From Acinetobacter brisouioides (GTDB taxonomy: Bacteria > Pseudomonadota > Gammaproteobacteria > Pseudomonadales > Moraxellaceae), in contig NZ_SJNX01000008.1 in NCBI RefSeq assembly GCF_004331075.1, positions 1 to 64,000 of the forward strand: a stretch of DNA of 64,000 nucleotides, written 5' to 3'. Of this stretch, positions 9,244 through 17,754 are shown piece after piece. Below the pieces are notes generated by a model. It was not told where the DNA came from, ran no database searches, and was given only the letters and a program-made list of their open reading frames with translations. Position 1 is the stretch's first letter. Every line of letters begins with the position of its first letter. Both the position numbers and the translations under genes were made by a program.

Positions 9244-9648
9244 TTATGATTTAAAAGAAGATTTTAAATGATATGGCCCATCACCAATTAATGCCAGACT
9301 GATTAACCCGACAATCCAGAACGCTGGATATTCCCAGCCACCATTGGCATTGGTAAACCAGAAACCTGCTGCACCATGTACAGTAAAGATTGCACCCAGC
9401 AAGACAGGAATCAGTGCCAATGCTGCCAAACGTGGTTTAAATCCAACTAACAGTGCAATTGCTCCTACCACTTCCCAAGTCATCGTCACATATGCCATCC
9501 AGCCAGGAACACCCACAGATTCAAAAAATTTGGCTGTACCTGCAGGCGTAAAGACGAAAAATTTTAGCCCTGCGTGTGCAAAAAATAAAATCGCTAGACT
9601 CACCCGCAACAGCAAAGCGGCATAAGGCGCGGTTCGTGCAGTATTCAT
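9244..9648 (-). CDS. DoxX-family membrane protein
   Basis: A 134-residue inner-membrane protein with about four transmembrane segments (near residues 9-28, 49-70, 74-95 and 106-125). FFAHAGLKFF and FFESVGVPG are typical of the DoxX/SURF4 family, which is linked to redox and thiol stress. The frame is open from 9714, but an AAAGGAAA ribosome site precedes the ATG at 9648, giving the usual DoxX length. It is followed by yqjG on the same strand. A perfect LysR-type palindrome lies about 80 bp upstream. Confidence 0.88.
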   Translation of the reverse strand: MNTARTAPYAALLLRVSLAILFFAHAGLKFFVFTPAGTAKFFESVGVPGWMAYVTMTWEVVGAIALLVGFKPRLAALALIPVLLGAIFTVHGAAGFWFTNANGGWEYPAFWIVGLISLALIGDGPYHLKSSFKS

Positions 9649-9728
9649 GATGATTTCCTTTAACAATGTCGTTATGGAAATAGCATAATTATTTTTAATC
9701 TGTAGATTAATCACGTAGCAAGCAAAAT

Positions 9729-9751
9729 ATTATTTCCATTTTAGAAATAAT
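9729..9751. promoter_or_regulatory. LysR-type operator upstream of doxX
   Basis: ATTATTTC-N7-GAAATAAT is a perfect 8-bp inverted repeat containing the T-N11-A core of LysR sites. It sits between the LysR gene (9834-10757) and doxX, about 80 bp before the doxX start, so it is the likely binding site of that regulator. Confidence 0.6.
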
Positions 9752-9833
9752 TGAGCTTCTTTCACAAGTTCATTCTGTTTATTTCTATGAGAGAAAAATA
9801 AAGAGGGAAACCATGATGAAAAAGGTTTATTCA

Positions 9834-10757
9834 TTATTCTGAATCAATAAAATCCCACTCTGGGCGGCTCTGATAATAACTTTTTAGAAAATCAATCAAG
9901 CGTCTGACCTTGTTTGCCAAATGCCGTGATGGCGGATAAACCGCATATAACCCGCTACTTTTGATCCGATAATTCGGCATGATTGGAATCAATTGCTTGG
10001 CTTTTAGTGACTGCCCGCAAATAAAGGCAGGCATTCTACAAATCCCCAAACCTGCCAAAGCTGCTGTATGACAAGCTTCAGTATTTGCAAAATGGATTCG
10101 ACCTTGTATTTGCACCACTTCTTGTTGTTCAGGCGGTTGCACCGTGTCAAAACGCCATAATTCAGGCTCTTTAAAATTGCGGTCAATAATGCACTGATGC
10201 TCTAGTAAATCTTGTGGATGCTTGGGTAACTGTACCTTCTGCAAATAACTCGGTGCAGCCACAAGTAGAATCTGTATATCCAGCAAATGTCGGGCAATCA
10301 GGTTGCTGTCTTTTAAAGAACCAATTCGGATTGCAAGGTCAAAGCCTTCATCAATCACATTCACCAGACGATCGGTAAAACTGACATCAAGTTCAATTTC
10401 AGGATACAGCTGGGCAAAGTCAACCAGTGCATGACTTAACTGGTTCACCCCAAAAGAATTGGGAACACTAATTTTAATACGGCCACTGGGTGTTTGTGAC
10501 TGGTTTTTGACACTCACTTCCAGTTCGTCAAACTCAGCCATGAGTTGCTTGACTTGCAAATAATACGCTTGCCCAATTTCTGTCGTACGCAAAGAACGTG
10601 TTGAACGATGCAGCAATTGCACACCCAGTTCATTTTCCAGACGCGCAATCAGTTTAGAAGCCTGAGCCACACTGGTCAGACGCTGTTCTGCAGCTTTAGC
10701 GAAGCTGCCTTGTTCTATCACCGCAATCAACATCCGATTGCATTCCAAGCGATCCAT
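9834..10757 (-). CDS. LysR-family transcriptional regulator
   Basis: A 307-residue LysR protein. The N-terminal winged helix-turn-helix covers residues 1-60 (FAKAAEQRLTSVAQASKLIARLENELGVQLLHRSTR), and the periplasmic-binding-like effector domain follows (RIKISVPNSFG, DLAIRIG, LVAAPSYL). It belongs to the branch that ends in a VRRLIDFL helix. It is transcribed in the same direction as doxX, yqjG and the esterase, with a LysR-type palindrome between it and doxX. Control of that redox group is therefore the likely role. The effector is unknown. Confidence 0.9.
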   Translation of the reverse strand: MDRLECNRMLIAVIEQGSFAKAAEQRLTSVAQASKLIARLENELGVQLLHRSTRSLRTTEIGQAYYLQVKQLMAEFDELEVSVKNQSQTPSGRIKISVPNSFGVNQLSHALVDFAQLYPEIELDVSFTDRLVNVIDEGFDLAIRIGSLKDSNLIARHLLDIQILLVAAPSYLQKVQLPKHPQDLLEHQCIIDRNFKEPELWRFDTVQPPEQQEVVQIQGRIHFANTEACHTAALAGLGICRMPAFICGQSLKAKQLIPIMPNYRIKSSGLYAVYPPSRHLANKVRRLIDFLKSYYQSRPEWDFIDSE

Positions 10758-11158
10758 ATCTGCAACTTATAACAATTTCATCCCCAATATATTGATACTA
10801 CAATAAAATCGTTTTTGGATAAAAAATCTTATCTGCATTTTAGATGCGGTATCCTTTTCAATAAAAAATGACTTTGTAATGATGCAGTATATTTTTATGA
10901 TTTGACTCACTTCGCTATTCGCCAGACGTTCTAACTGATTGAAGTCAAAATATAGAATGAAGAAATTTTCTTTCACAACTTTTTTGAGTTGTATTAAACC
11001 CACAATCCAAAACTGGATAATGATTTGTAGGTAGAACTTTAGACGCTGCTTGATATTTGGATACAATATAAAACTACATCTTTTTTTTGCATCCGTGCAT
11101 TGTAATAGGGTCGGTTAAAAAATCGTCAATCTTATGATTTTAAAAAAGGATGAATAAA
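10758..11158. other. Intergenic region, no supported gene
   Basis: AT-rich DNA between the LysR gene and the small His-rich ORF. A 99-codon minus-strand frame covers most of it but has hydrophobic, low-complexity composition and no ribosome site, so it is not called. Confidence 0.5.
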
Positions 11159-11341
11159 ATGACTAAGCAAAAACACCCTAAGGATGAATTAGAGTCTAAC
11201 AACACTAAAGAGCAGCCAAGTCAAGATGATGCTCCGCCGCAAAAGAACCCTAAAGATAAATCTAATGAGCATGAGCAACATAAATCAAGCCATTATCATC
11301 AACACCATGATACGACCAGCAACTATAAACAGCCCCATTGA
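11159..11341 (+). CDS. Small hydrophilic His-rich protein, unknown function
   Basis: A 60-residue ORF with an AAGGA ribosome site 8 nt before the ATG at 11159; the in-frame ATG at 11150 overlaps that site and is less likely. The product is highly charged and lacks hydrophobic residues: many Lys, Glu, Asp, Gln, Asn and Pro, with a C-terminal SHYHQHHD cluster of five histidines. It is probably disordered and could bind metal. No family is recognised. It stands alone, downstream of no operon, next to the island boundary. Confidence 0.55.
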   Translation: MTKQKHPKDELESNNTKEQPSQDDAPPQKNPKDKSNEHEQHKSSHYHQHHDTTSNYKQPH

Positions 11342-11555
11342 GCAGGCATTCACACCAATCCTGTATAGAAAGCATAAACATAAATTTATGCTTTCTAAAG
11401 ACTGCTGAGTTTAACTATATAATAATAGTGAATAGATAAATTCTATCGTTAGAGGCTATATAAGCCGAAAACTTACACATAGTGTTACATGGATTTATAA
11501 AACAAAAAACTTAAAATTAGTACACCTAAGGCCCACACGAACGAAAACAATCTCC

Positions 11556-11597
11556 TATCCTATAGTTTTAAAAAAATTAGGATACAAAACAGGATAC
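11556..11597. repeat. GTATCC-type repeats, possible attachment-site remnant (left)
   Basis: Contains ATCCTATAGTTTTA followed by AGGATACAAAACAGGATAC, giving two direct AGGATAC copies 12 bp apart (11579 and 11591). A related block at 15952-15986, beside the tRNA, has GTATCCTGA, then TATAGTTTTA and TCAGGATACAAA. Paired blocks of this kind at both edges of a tRNA-linked island suggest old integrase arm or attachment sites. Confidence 0.4.
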
Positions 11598-11777
11598 ACG
11601 ATTCAAATGTTTTTTTAATCAATTTAACTACTTAGTACCACTTTACTCCCCCACTATTCCAATCATTTCATTGCATTTTGACAATACAAAGCTTCTGAGT
11701 GAAAGATGATCCGACATCAATATTATAATGACAATTGCCAATTTGAGTCTGTTCTTTCACGATGGTATGTCTTAAAT

Positions 11778-11817
11778 AAATTTCATGAAGCTTTACCTGA
11801 GTTTCAGTTAAATAAGC
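11778..11817 (+). repeat. 40-bp inverted copy of an mcrC segment
   Basis: Bases 11778-11817 are the exact reverse complement of 12046-12085 within mcrC, over 40 bp without mismatch. The arms are 228 bp apart. The segment corresponds to the KFHEALPEFQLNK part of McrC and can be read in the opposite orientation here. It looks like a recent inverted duplication or template-switch event. Confidence 0.8.
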
Positions 11818-11932
11818 TGAGATGATACCTGGAATTTTGTAGTCTCCTTTAAGAATATCTTGCTTAAATGCCGATCATTTTACTTTCAAAGCATCCACTA
11901 TCAGATAATAAATTGTCTATCGTACATTTTTG

Positions 11933-13267
11933 TCAAGAGTCACCCATGCATTGATTCATTATCATATCAAAACCGATTAATTCATCATTATCTAGATCAA
12001 AAGGGAGAACCCATATCTTTGGATTTTTTCCTTGATCTCTTTCATGCTTATTTAACTGAAACTCAGGTAAAGCTTCATGAAATTTTGAACTTTTTGGATA
12101 AATCAAAACTATTGGACCATCGTGTTCCAGGTACATATAACTATAAACAAACATTTGCTGCATATCACCATCGCTGATTCCATAACGTTGGTCTTCACTG
12201 TTCTGATCCAATAATTTCCATTTTGTGTCTAAAATCATGTTCCTATGAACAGTTTTATTTTTCGCTTCAAAGTAAATATCTGGTCGAAGATTAAATCTAT
12301 CTTTTCCATTATGACGAGACAAATATTTATTGCTCTTTTGCCTTTGGATTCGGTAATGATCCAAATATTTTTTCTCCATTTCACTCAGCACATAAGCTTC
12401 GAATAACTTTTCCATAGGAAAGAGCAAGCTTATTCCATGCCATTCACCATGCAATGCTGATGGTGTCTGTTCACCTAGTACTATTTCACACCAGACTTTG
12501 ATTGGTTCATATTGAGCATATAAACGACCTGATTTCCATTGAGGCAAGTCTAAACGCGGCAATGTACTTGTTGGTACCTCATTCAATTTAAGACGTATTT
12601 CATTTGCCAATCGCCAATTATCATTATTTTGTGTGAGTTTACAGATTTTTTCTAATGCAGTTTTAATAAGGCGATTTGGTGCTGTATTTAAAGAAAATAT
12701 ATCATGTTCAATCGGAAAACGATGTTGCTCTGTCACTGGTTGAGTCAGATATCTTTGGATATTCAATTTACCTTTTAAATAGGCATTATGCTCTGCGATA
12801 CATTGATATTCAGACCGTACACCTCGCTGAAGCAATAGGTTACATGCCTCCAAAAAGCGACTCATGATCCACTCACTTAAAGGTAGGTTTAATTTATCGA
12901 GTGTAGCTGCTCCTGCTTCTCGTGGAGATGGAAGTTTCCATAAGGCAAGTAGCATTTTTCTAAGTAACTGACGTTCTTTTAGAAATGCAACTTTTCTTTG
13001 ATCTTGCTCTTCTATTTCTACATGCTTGGGGAGTATCTCAATTGTATGACCACATGGTGTTTGGATAATACCCACATAGTTATCAACTTTTATTTTACGT
13101 CTGCCCTCTAACTCAAAAATGGCAGCACCATTTTTTTTAGCTTGACTAGAAATCTCACATAGATAGTCAAATACTGAAGTTGGAACACAAATATGATCCA
13201 ACTCTTTAGCAAAAGCTTGTTCAGTGCCACTGTCTTCAATGACACCATATTCACGCAAACTGAGCAC
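11933..13267 (-). CDS. mcrC: McrC, nuclease subunit of a McrBC-type modification-dependent restriction system
   Basis: A 444-residue McrC. The N-terminal beta-rich domain begins LREYGVIED and contains ELEGRRKIKVDNYVG. The C-terminal PD-(D/E)xK nuclease core shows RPD at 328-330 and LDTKW with Asp347 and Lys349, preceded by the FPMEKLFEAYV helix. McrC docks on the McrB GTPase ring and cuts DNA containing modified cytosine. It starts with GTG two bases after the mcrB stop (TAA-TT-GTG), so translation is coupled. Bases 12046-12085 have an inverted copy downstream of the gene. Confidence 0.92.
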   Translation of the reverse strand: MLSLREYGVIEDSGTEQAFAKELDHICVPTSVFDYLCEISSQAKKNGAAIFELEGRRKIKVDNYVGIIQTPCGHTIEILPKHVEIEEQDQRKVAFLKERQLLRKMLLALWKLPSPREAGAATLDKLNLPLSEWIMSRFLEACNLLLQRGVRSEYQCIAEHNAYLKGKLNIQRYLTQPVTEQHRFPIEHDIFSLNTAPNRLIKTALEKICKLTQNNDNWRLANEIRLKLNEVPTSTLPRLDLPQWKSGRLYAQYEPIKVWCEIVLGEQTPSALHGEWHGISLLFPMEKLFEAYVLSEMEKKYLDHYRIQRQKSNKYLSRHNGKDRFNLRPDIYFEAKNKTVHRNMILDTKWKLLDQNSEDQRYGISDGDMQQMFVYSYMYLEHDGPIVLIYPKSSKFHEALPEFQLNKHERDQGKNPKIWVLPFDLDNDELIGFDMIMNQCMGDS

Positions 13268-13269
13268 AA

Positions 13270-15432
13270 TTATGAGACCTCTTTAACTGTATTCTCTAGT
13301 TTTGGAATTTTATAGTCTTTCTTCGGACTTATAGTTTGCTTTAAAGCATTTACCTTTATTGCTAATGGAGCATTCTGAAATAAATAATTATTTACATCCC
13401 AATTACGTTTTTTTAGATGCTCAATTTCACTAGGATTCATCGATAAAAATAATGTTGAATCTAAGTTCATTGTATGAACCATGCCATTTTCACCTAGCAC
13501 TAAGTTGATCTTAGTCCAGTCATCAAAAAAGTATTCTTGCAATAATGGTATTATTCTTTTTTCAAAAATGTGCATCAAATTTTCTAAACTTGGTTTTTCT
13601 ATCAATGGGGTAAAATATGCATGGCCAATACAGTGATCACGGTCTAATAAAACTTTAATTCTTTTATTCATCACTTCCAATATATTAGAAACAGCTCCCA
13701 CTCCTAAGCCTTGTATAACAATATCTTTTAAAACTTCTGGTTGAGGTTGCATCTCAATAAATTCAAAGCGCCGTCTTAAGGCGATATCAACAGATGTTAA
13801 TGAGCGGTCAGAACTGTTCATTGTTCCAATAATATAAAGATTTTCTGGGACACCAAATTTTACATTTGGGGAATTTGGCAAAATAATCTCTAAAGCTTCA
13901 GCCTTACCCATTCTTTTTGATTCTTCAATTAAAGTAATCAACTCACCAAAAATTTTAGAAATATTTCCTCGGTTAATTTCATCAATAATAAGAACAAATT
14001 TATCATCTCTATCTCTTTTAACTGTTTTCTCTAGAGTCAATAAATTTTGAAGTTTATCTTTATCTACTGCATTTTCAAGATTATAAACAGTTGATTGTGA
14101 GAATATTTTTTTAAAATAATCCTCATTATTTAGGCTTGGTGAAAAACTTTTCAGCCATTTCACTTTTCTCACTTGGTGATAGCTAAACTCTTGCTCACTA
14201 TCATATTCATATGCTCCAATTACCTCTGCTATTGCTCTAAATTTTAGATTTCCATCCGTAATGACAACTAAATCACCATTTTTTATTTTATTTTTAAAAG
14301 TATTCACGTAACTAGATGCTGTATCTAATTGATTTATTGGATAATCAAATTCAGTTAATTTCTGTTTTATGGCTTGAAGTTCATTACAGCCTGTGAAATC
14401 AATAGCATCTCCCCAACCCAATAGAACAACATCATTATCTAAACAAGATCGGTATAGATCATCTTCAATACCAGCTCGGCCTAATGACATTTTCCATATA
14501 GCTCTCTTTCCTAAATCAAATTTTTCGCTGATATTAGATTTAACATTCGCACTAGCTAACTGACAAATTTTTTTGAAAATGCCAGGTATAACAGGGTAAG
14601 TTAACTGATTATTCTCTGGTACAACTTTAATACCCTCAACAAAATCCTCATAGCCATAACTTTGATGGAAAGTCACAAAACTTATGCGACCTTCAGCCAT
14701 ATATTTTTTGAATTTGTTTCTATCATCTTGGGTTTGTTGTTTTTCAAGGTCTCTCCCGTCTAGAATAGATAATGCATAATTAATTGTATTATAAGTTTTA
14801 CCTGTACCTGCTGGACCATAAAGAATTTGGTTTAATGAATGTTTTTTAGGATTTTTTTCAATAATTGGCGATGTATTATCTTTTATTTCCAGCCCCAATT
14901 CTTTGCAAATTTCTTCATAAGTTGGTGAAAAATTTTGAAACTCCTGTATTGTCCACTCAACTAAATGCTCTATATCCATTTCTAAACCATCAGTTATTGG
15001 TAATATAGAAACAATAGAAGAATTATTTTTTGGACCTCTTATTGACTCATATAACACACGTTCCTTAGCTTTTTTATCCTTAGGATCTTCATCTATTCCC
15101 AACTTAACAGTATCAATTTTAATTTCAAAACCTAAATCAGCATCAATTCCAACCGTGTAAGCTAAGTTTTCAGAATATTTGCTTGGAAAAATTTTAGCCC
15201 ATTGATAAGAATAAAAATTTTGGCCTGCATCAAATGCTGCTTGCTTAATCTCAATTGGAATATCATTTTTTAAAAAAGAATCCCTTACTTTTTCAGCCCA
15301 GATTTTAGTATATGGATATATTTTTTGAGCTAACGCTTTTCTTACTTCTATATGTTCATAACTGCTTTTATCATATTTCTGCTTTGCCCATTTACGTAAT
15401 AGATCAAAATCTTCTTGTATCCAGTAGCTCAT
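13270..15432 (-). CDS. mcrB: McrB-type AAA+ GTPase with inserted EVE/PUA-like domain
   Basis: A 720-residue McrB homologue. Residues 1-190 form a family-specific N-terminal domain that I do not recognise. The AAA+ core has Walker A GPAGTGKT (206-213), Walker B FVLIIDEINRG (479-489) and the McrB signature as MNSSDRS (538-544; MNTADRS is usual). Between Walker A and Walker B, at about 308-428, lies an EVE/PUA-like segment (AIWKMSLGRAG, VVLLGWGD, GDLVVITD, YHQVRKVKWL), a fold that reads modified bases. The ATG at 15432 has a GGGGT site; a TTG at 15453 is less likely. It is the first gene of the mcrBC operon and acts against foreign modified DNA. Confidence 0.9.
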   Translation of the reverse strand: MSYWIQEDFDLLRKWAKQKYDKSSYEHIEVRKALAQKIYPYTKIWAEKVRDSFLKNDIPIEIKQAAFDAGQNFYSYQWAKIFPSKYSENLAYTVGIDADLGFEIKIDTVKLGIDEDPKDKKAKERVLYESIRGPKNNSSIVSILPITDGLEMDIEHLVEWTIQEFQNFSPTYEEICKELGLEIKDNTSPIIEKNPKKHSLNQILYGPAGTGKTYNTINYALSILDGRDLEKQQTQDDRNKFKKYMAEGRISFVTFHQSYGYEDFVEGIKVVPENNQLTYPVIPGIFKKICQLASANVKSNISEKFDLGKRAIWKMSLGRAGIEDDLYRSCLDNDVVLLGWGDAIDFTGCNELQAIKQKLTEFDYPINQLDTASSYVNTFKNKIKNGDLVVITDGNLKFRAIAEVIGAYEYDSEQEFSYHQVRKVKWLKSFSPSLNNEDYFKKIFSQSTVYNLENAVDKDKLQNLLTLEKTVKRDRDDKFVLIIDEINRGNISKIFGELITLIEESKRMGKAEALEIILPNSPNVKFGVPENLYIIGTMNSSDRSLTSVDIALRRRFEFIEMQPQPEVLKDIVIQGLGVGAVSNILEVMNKRIKVLLDRDHCIGHAYFTPLIEKPSLENLMHIFEKRIIPLLQEYFFDDWTKINLVLGENGMVHTMNLDSTLFLSMNPSEIEHLKKRNWDVNNYLFQNAPLAIKVNALKQTISPKKDYKIPKLENTVKEVS

Positions 15433-15485
15433 TTTTACCCCATATATATTCAAATCAATTAAATGTAAATTAATAATATTAAAGG

Positions 15486-15912
15486 TTATTTTACAGAATA
15501 TATCTCATTAACTAGCAAAACACACTCATTAACTTCTGCTGTTTAATATTACTTTGGATTCCCCACCACGATTGCTAAAGACTGTGCTCTCCAATTTGCT
15601 ACATTTAAACGGTTTTCATCAAACAAAAAATCCACTCCACGTGGCGAATCATTCGCATCACTTGCACATAAACTGAAAAATACAATAGGTGCTTCCTGGC
15701 CTTGGAACTTATCTACACTTCCAATTTTGCATTTTACCTAAAACAGATTTAAGTTTATTAGTCACTTGAAAGTTATACGGCGCTACAAATAACATATCAT
15801 CCAATGTGATGGACTTTTTATTACCTTCCTTGTCAGTATAAATTCGCCCAATAAGCTCATTTACAGCCTGCTGAATCGCTTGAACACCTTCATCACTCGC
15901 TGAGTATTTCCT
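15486..15912 (-). pseudogene. SF1 (DNA2/NAM7-like) helicase, C-terminal remnant with frameshift
   Basis: On the minus strand one frame reads SASDEGVQAIQQAVNELIGR and LDDMLFVAPYNFQVTNKL. A +1 shift then gives VGSVDKFQGQEAP, SPRGVDFLFDENRLNVANWRAQ and VVGNPK before in-frame stops. The VDKFQGQEAP motif V and the NRLNVAxxRAQ motif VI are diagnostic of SF1 helicases of the DNA2/NAM7 class, which often carry a RecB-like nuclease. The N-terminal part is gone and the frame is broken, so it is dead. It lies just upstream of mcrB, inside the island. Confidence 0.8.
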
Positions 15913-15951
15913 TCATGTTAAACGGGGATACTCGGCTGTTATTAAGAACCT

Positions 15952-15986
15952 GTATCCTGAGTTATAGTTTTATTTCAGGATACAAA
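15952..15986. repeat. GTATCCTGA inverted repeat, possible attachment-site remnant (right)
   Basis: GTATCCTGA (15952-15960) and TCAGGATAC (15975-15983) form a perfect 9-bp inverted repeat with a loop containing TATAGTTTTA. The same elements appear at 11556-11597. It lies 110 bp from the 3' end of the tRNA, on the side where tRNA-targeting integrases leave their islands. Confidence 0.4.
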
Positions 15987-16027
15987 CGAGCAGTTTCGGT
16001 AGAGTGCATATAAGTTTATTTTTAGTA

Positions 16028-16064
16028 TAAAAAAACCCCTAATTTATTAATAATTAAGGGTTTA
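16028..16064 (-). terminator. Terminator of the tRNA transcript
   Basis: On the minus strand a stem AAACCC...TTAATT pairs with AATTA...GGGTTT and is followed by a T-run, 33 bp after the tRNA 3' end. Confidence 0.8.
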
Positions 16065-16096
16065 GTTACCATATGAGTGCATATGATTATAAAATC

Positions 16097-16173
<77 letters not shown>

Positions 16174-16520
16174 CATACAACAATAAATCCTTGTATTTAC
16201 AAGACTTTATTACGAAATGCATCATATATAAATTCATTGAAAATTACAAGTTTTTTTACTGGCTAGACACATAGTAACCGAAGAAAATATGTAATCTAAC
16301 CACATGTTGCAACGTGCAGAATTTTAGCTCATGTCAACAATAAGAGTAAAGCTAGTCAAGCCATTTATTGATCAATATCAAACTTCATTTTCAATGATTT
16401 ATCAAATAATAAACAAATTCGCTCCATCATATAAACCATACGTCTAATCCAAATTTTCTGGATCAACTCAACGTCATAATACAACCAGCATTATCATGTG
16501 GTCTAAATATGCTAAATAAT
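16174..16520. other. Intergenic region upstream of the tRNA
   Basis: AT-rich DNA that must contain the tRNA promoter on the minus strand. No ORF or clear repeat is seen. Confidence 0.4.
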
Positions 16521-17009
16521 TTAAAAAATACGAATATAATCAATTGAGTATTCTGAAAAAATATCTGGCAAAGCCATAAAAACACTCGATAAATGAGATG
16601 CAAGAAATCCAATAAAAAAACCATAAACCAAAGTTTGATAATTGAGAAGATCGCGACTGATTTTAATTTTTAAGAATGGAATTTTATACAATAATTGCCG
16701 GATGGTTTTGGGATTTGAAAGTGCCAACGCAATACAAAACCAGCCGATATAACTGAGCGTTGGTGATTTATCCAACATTAACCACGAAGAACTTTTTACA
16801 TCATAAGCATAAGATAACCATGTTGCATGGTTAGAATATAGATACGTTATAATTTTTCCTGGCAATAACCCTAAATCTAAAAACCAAAAAAACCATAGAA
16901 AATTTTTAAGTACAAAAAAACTAAATCCAACTTCGTTAAAAACATAATCTATATTTTTCTTATGCTCATCGGTGCTAATTTTTGTTGAATTGTCCTTAGA
17001 CCTAAACAT
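16521..17009 (-). CDS. Hypothetical inner-membrane protein
   Basis: A 162-residue protein that I cannot assign to a family. It has a charged N-terminus (residues 1-25) and about four hydrophobic segments (near 29-55, 84-98, 123-140 and 145-155), rich in Phe, Trp and Leu, so it is probably an integral membrane protein. The ribosome site is weak. It stands alone between the tRNA and a CoA-transferase fragment, in a stretch with accessory character, so it may be horizontally acquired. Confidence 0.55.
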   Translation of the reverse strand: MFRSKDNSTKISTDEHKKNIDYVFNEVGFSFFVLKNFLWFFWFLDLGLLPGKIITYLYSNHATWLSYAYDVKSSSWLMLDKSPTLSYIGWFCIALALSNPKTIRQLLYKIPFLKIKISRDLLNYQTLVYGFFIGFLASHLSSVFMALPDIFSEYSIDYIRIF

Positions 17010-17433
17010 GCAAGTATCTCAAAAAAGAATCAACTGTCATTTTAGAGCATCTTACTCTGCTGTGCGTATAAATTTTAGTGAGAACAACTCATAGATACTC
17101 TGTTTAAAGTGTTCTTCCCCAAATTTTGTTTAAATTTTGATTCTAAATCACATAAACCAAGACCCAACATACGGTAGTAAAAACTAGAGAAACTCTACAG
17201 ACATACTGAGTTACTAATACATATGAATCGATGTAGTCTTGCACTTTAAGTCAATGTTTATAGGATTCATGCCATTTCCGTATCTTTCTTTGGCAGGTTG
17301 AAAAAGTAAAGAACTTAAAAACAATCTATAAAAATGTATTAATGATATCAAAATATTTTTACACAACTACTCATCTCTTGATGCATTAGGCCCAAAAACA
17401 TTTGAATGCAGTTCAATACCTCATTTAGCATAG
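17010..17433. other. Intergenic region, nothing recognised
   Basis: AT-rich DNA between the orphan membrane protein and the CoA-transferase fragment. No coding frame, hairpin or repeat stands out. Confidence 0.4.
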
Positions 17434-17667
17434 CAAGTCACTCACTGCACCAAAACTGGCGAAGCCAAAATTCTGGATCAATGCAACTTACCACTCACAG
17501 GTTTAGGTGTGGTTTCTCGCATTATTACAGACCTAGGCGTGTTTGATATTACAAATGAAGGTGTGAAATTGATTGAACTGGCAGATCAAGTCAAGTTTGA
17601 TGAAGTACAGCGAAAAACAGGCACGCCTATTATTAATCAACAACAATATTTAAAGCAAAGTGCTTAA
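17434..17667 (+). pseudogene. 3-oxoacid CoA-transferase subunit B, C-terminal fragment
   Basis: An open stretch without a start codon reads QVTHCTKTGEAKILDQ, CNLPLTGLGVVSRIITDLGV and IELADQVKFDEVQRKTGT, ending at TAA 17667. This is the C-terminal end of the beta subunit of ScoB/PcaJ/AtoA-type CoA-transferases (LPLTGxGVVxxIITDLGVF). The rest of the gene and the alpha subunit are absent, and an in-frame TAG precedes it. It is a relic of a lost or rearranged operon. Confidence 0.85.
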
Positions 17668-17711
17668 AATTTCTAATTTTCATAAACAGATCATCAAATA
17701 CGTACACCCAC

Positions 17712-17740
17712 AAAAAAAGATGCCTATGGCATCTTTTTTA
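17712..17740 (-). terminator. Terminator of the envelope operon after lpxA
   Basis: AAAAAAGATGCC and GGCATCTTTTTT form a 12-bp perfect stem with a TAT loop, 15 bp past the lpxA stop. It works on both strands. Confidence 0.9.
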
Positions 17741-17754
17741 ACATGGTATCCTGC

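Larger units (their letters stand above)
11342..11932. other. Left edge of the McrBC island, no intact gene
   Basis: AT-rich stretch after the His-rich ORF. It holds AGGATAC repeats at 11579-11597, a hairpin-like TATCCT...AGGATA pair (11556-11584), and GGCCCACAC at 11530-11538, which matches the 3' part of the tRNA at the other end of the island. A 40-bp inverted copy of part of mcrC lies at 11778-11817. No convincing coding region is seen. Confidence 0.45.

Noticed and set aside
10767-11066. 99-codon minus-strand ORF between the LysR gene and the His-rich ORF
   Set aside because: Low-complexity Ile/Phe/Lys composition typical of AT-rich noncoding DNA, no ribosome site and no family resemblance.
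11706-11825. 39-codon plus-strand ORF containing the copied McrC peptide
   Set aside because: Its C-terminal third is just the inverted duplicate of mcrC; there is no ribosome site or independent evidence of coding.
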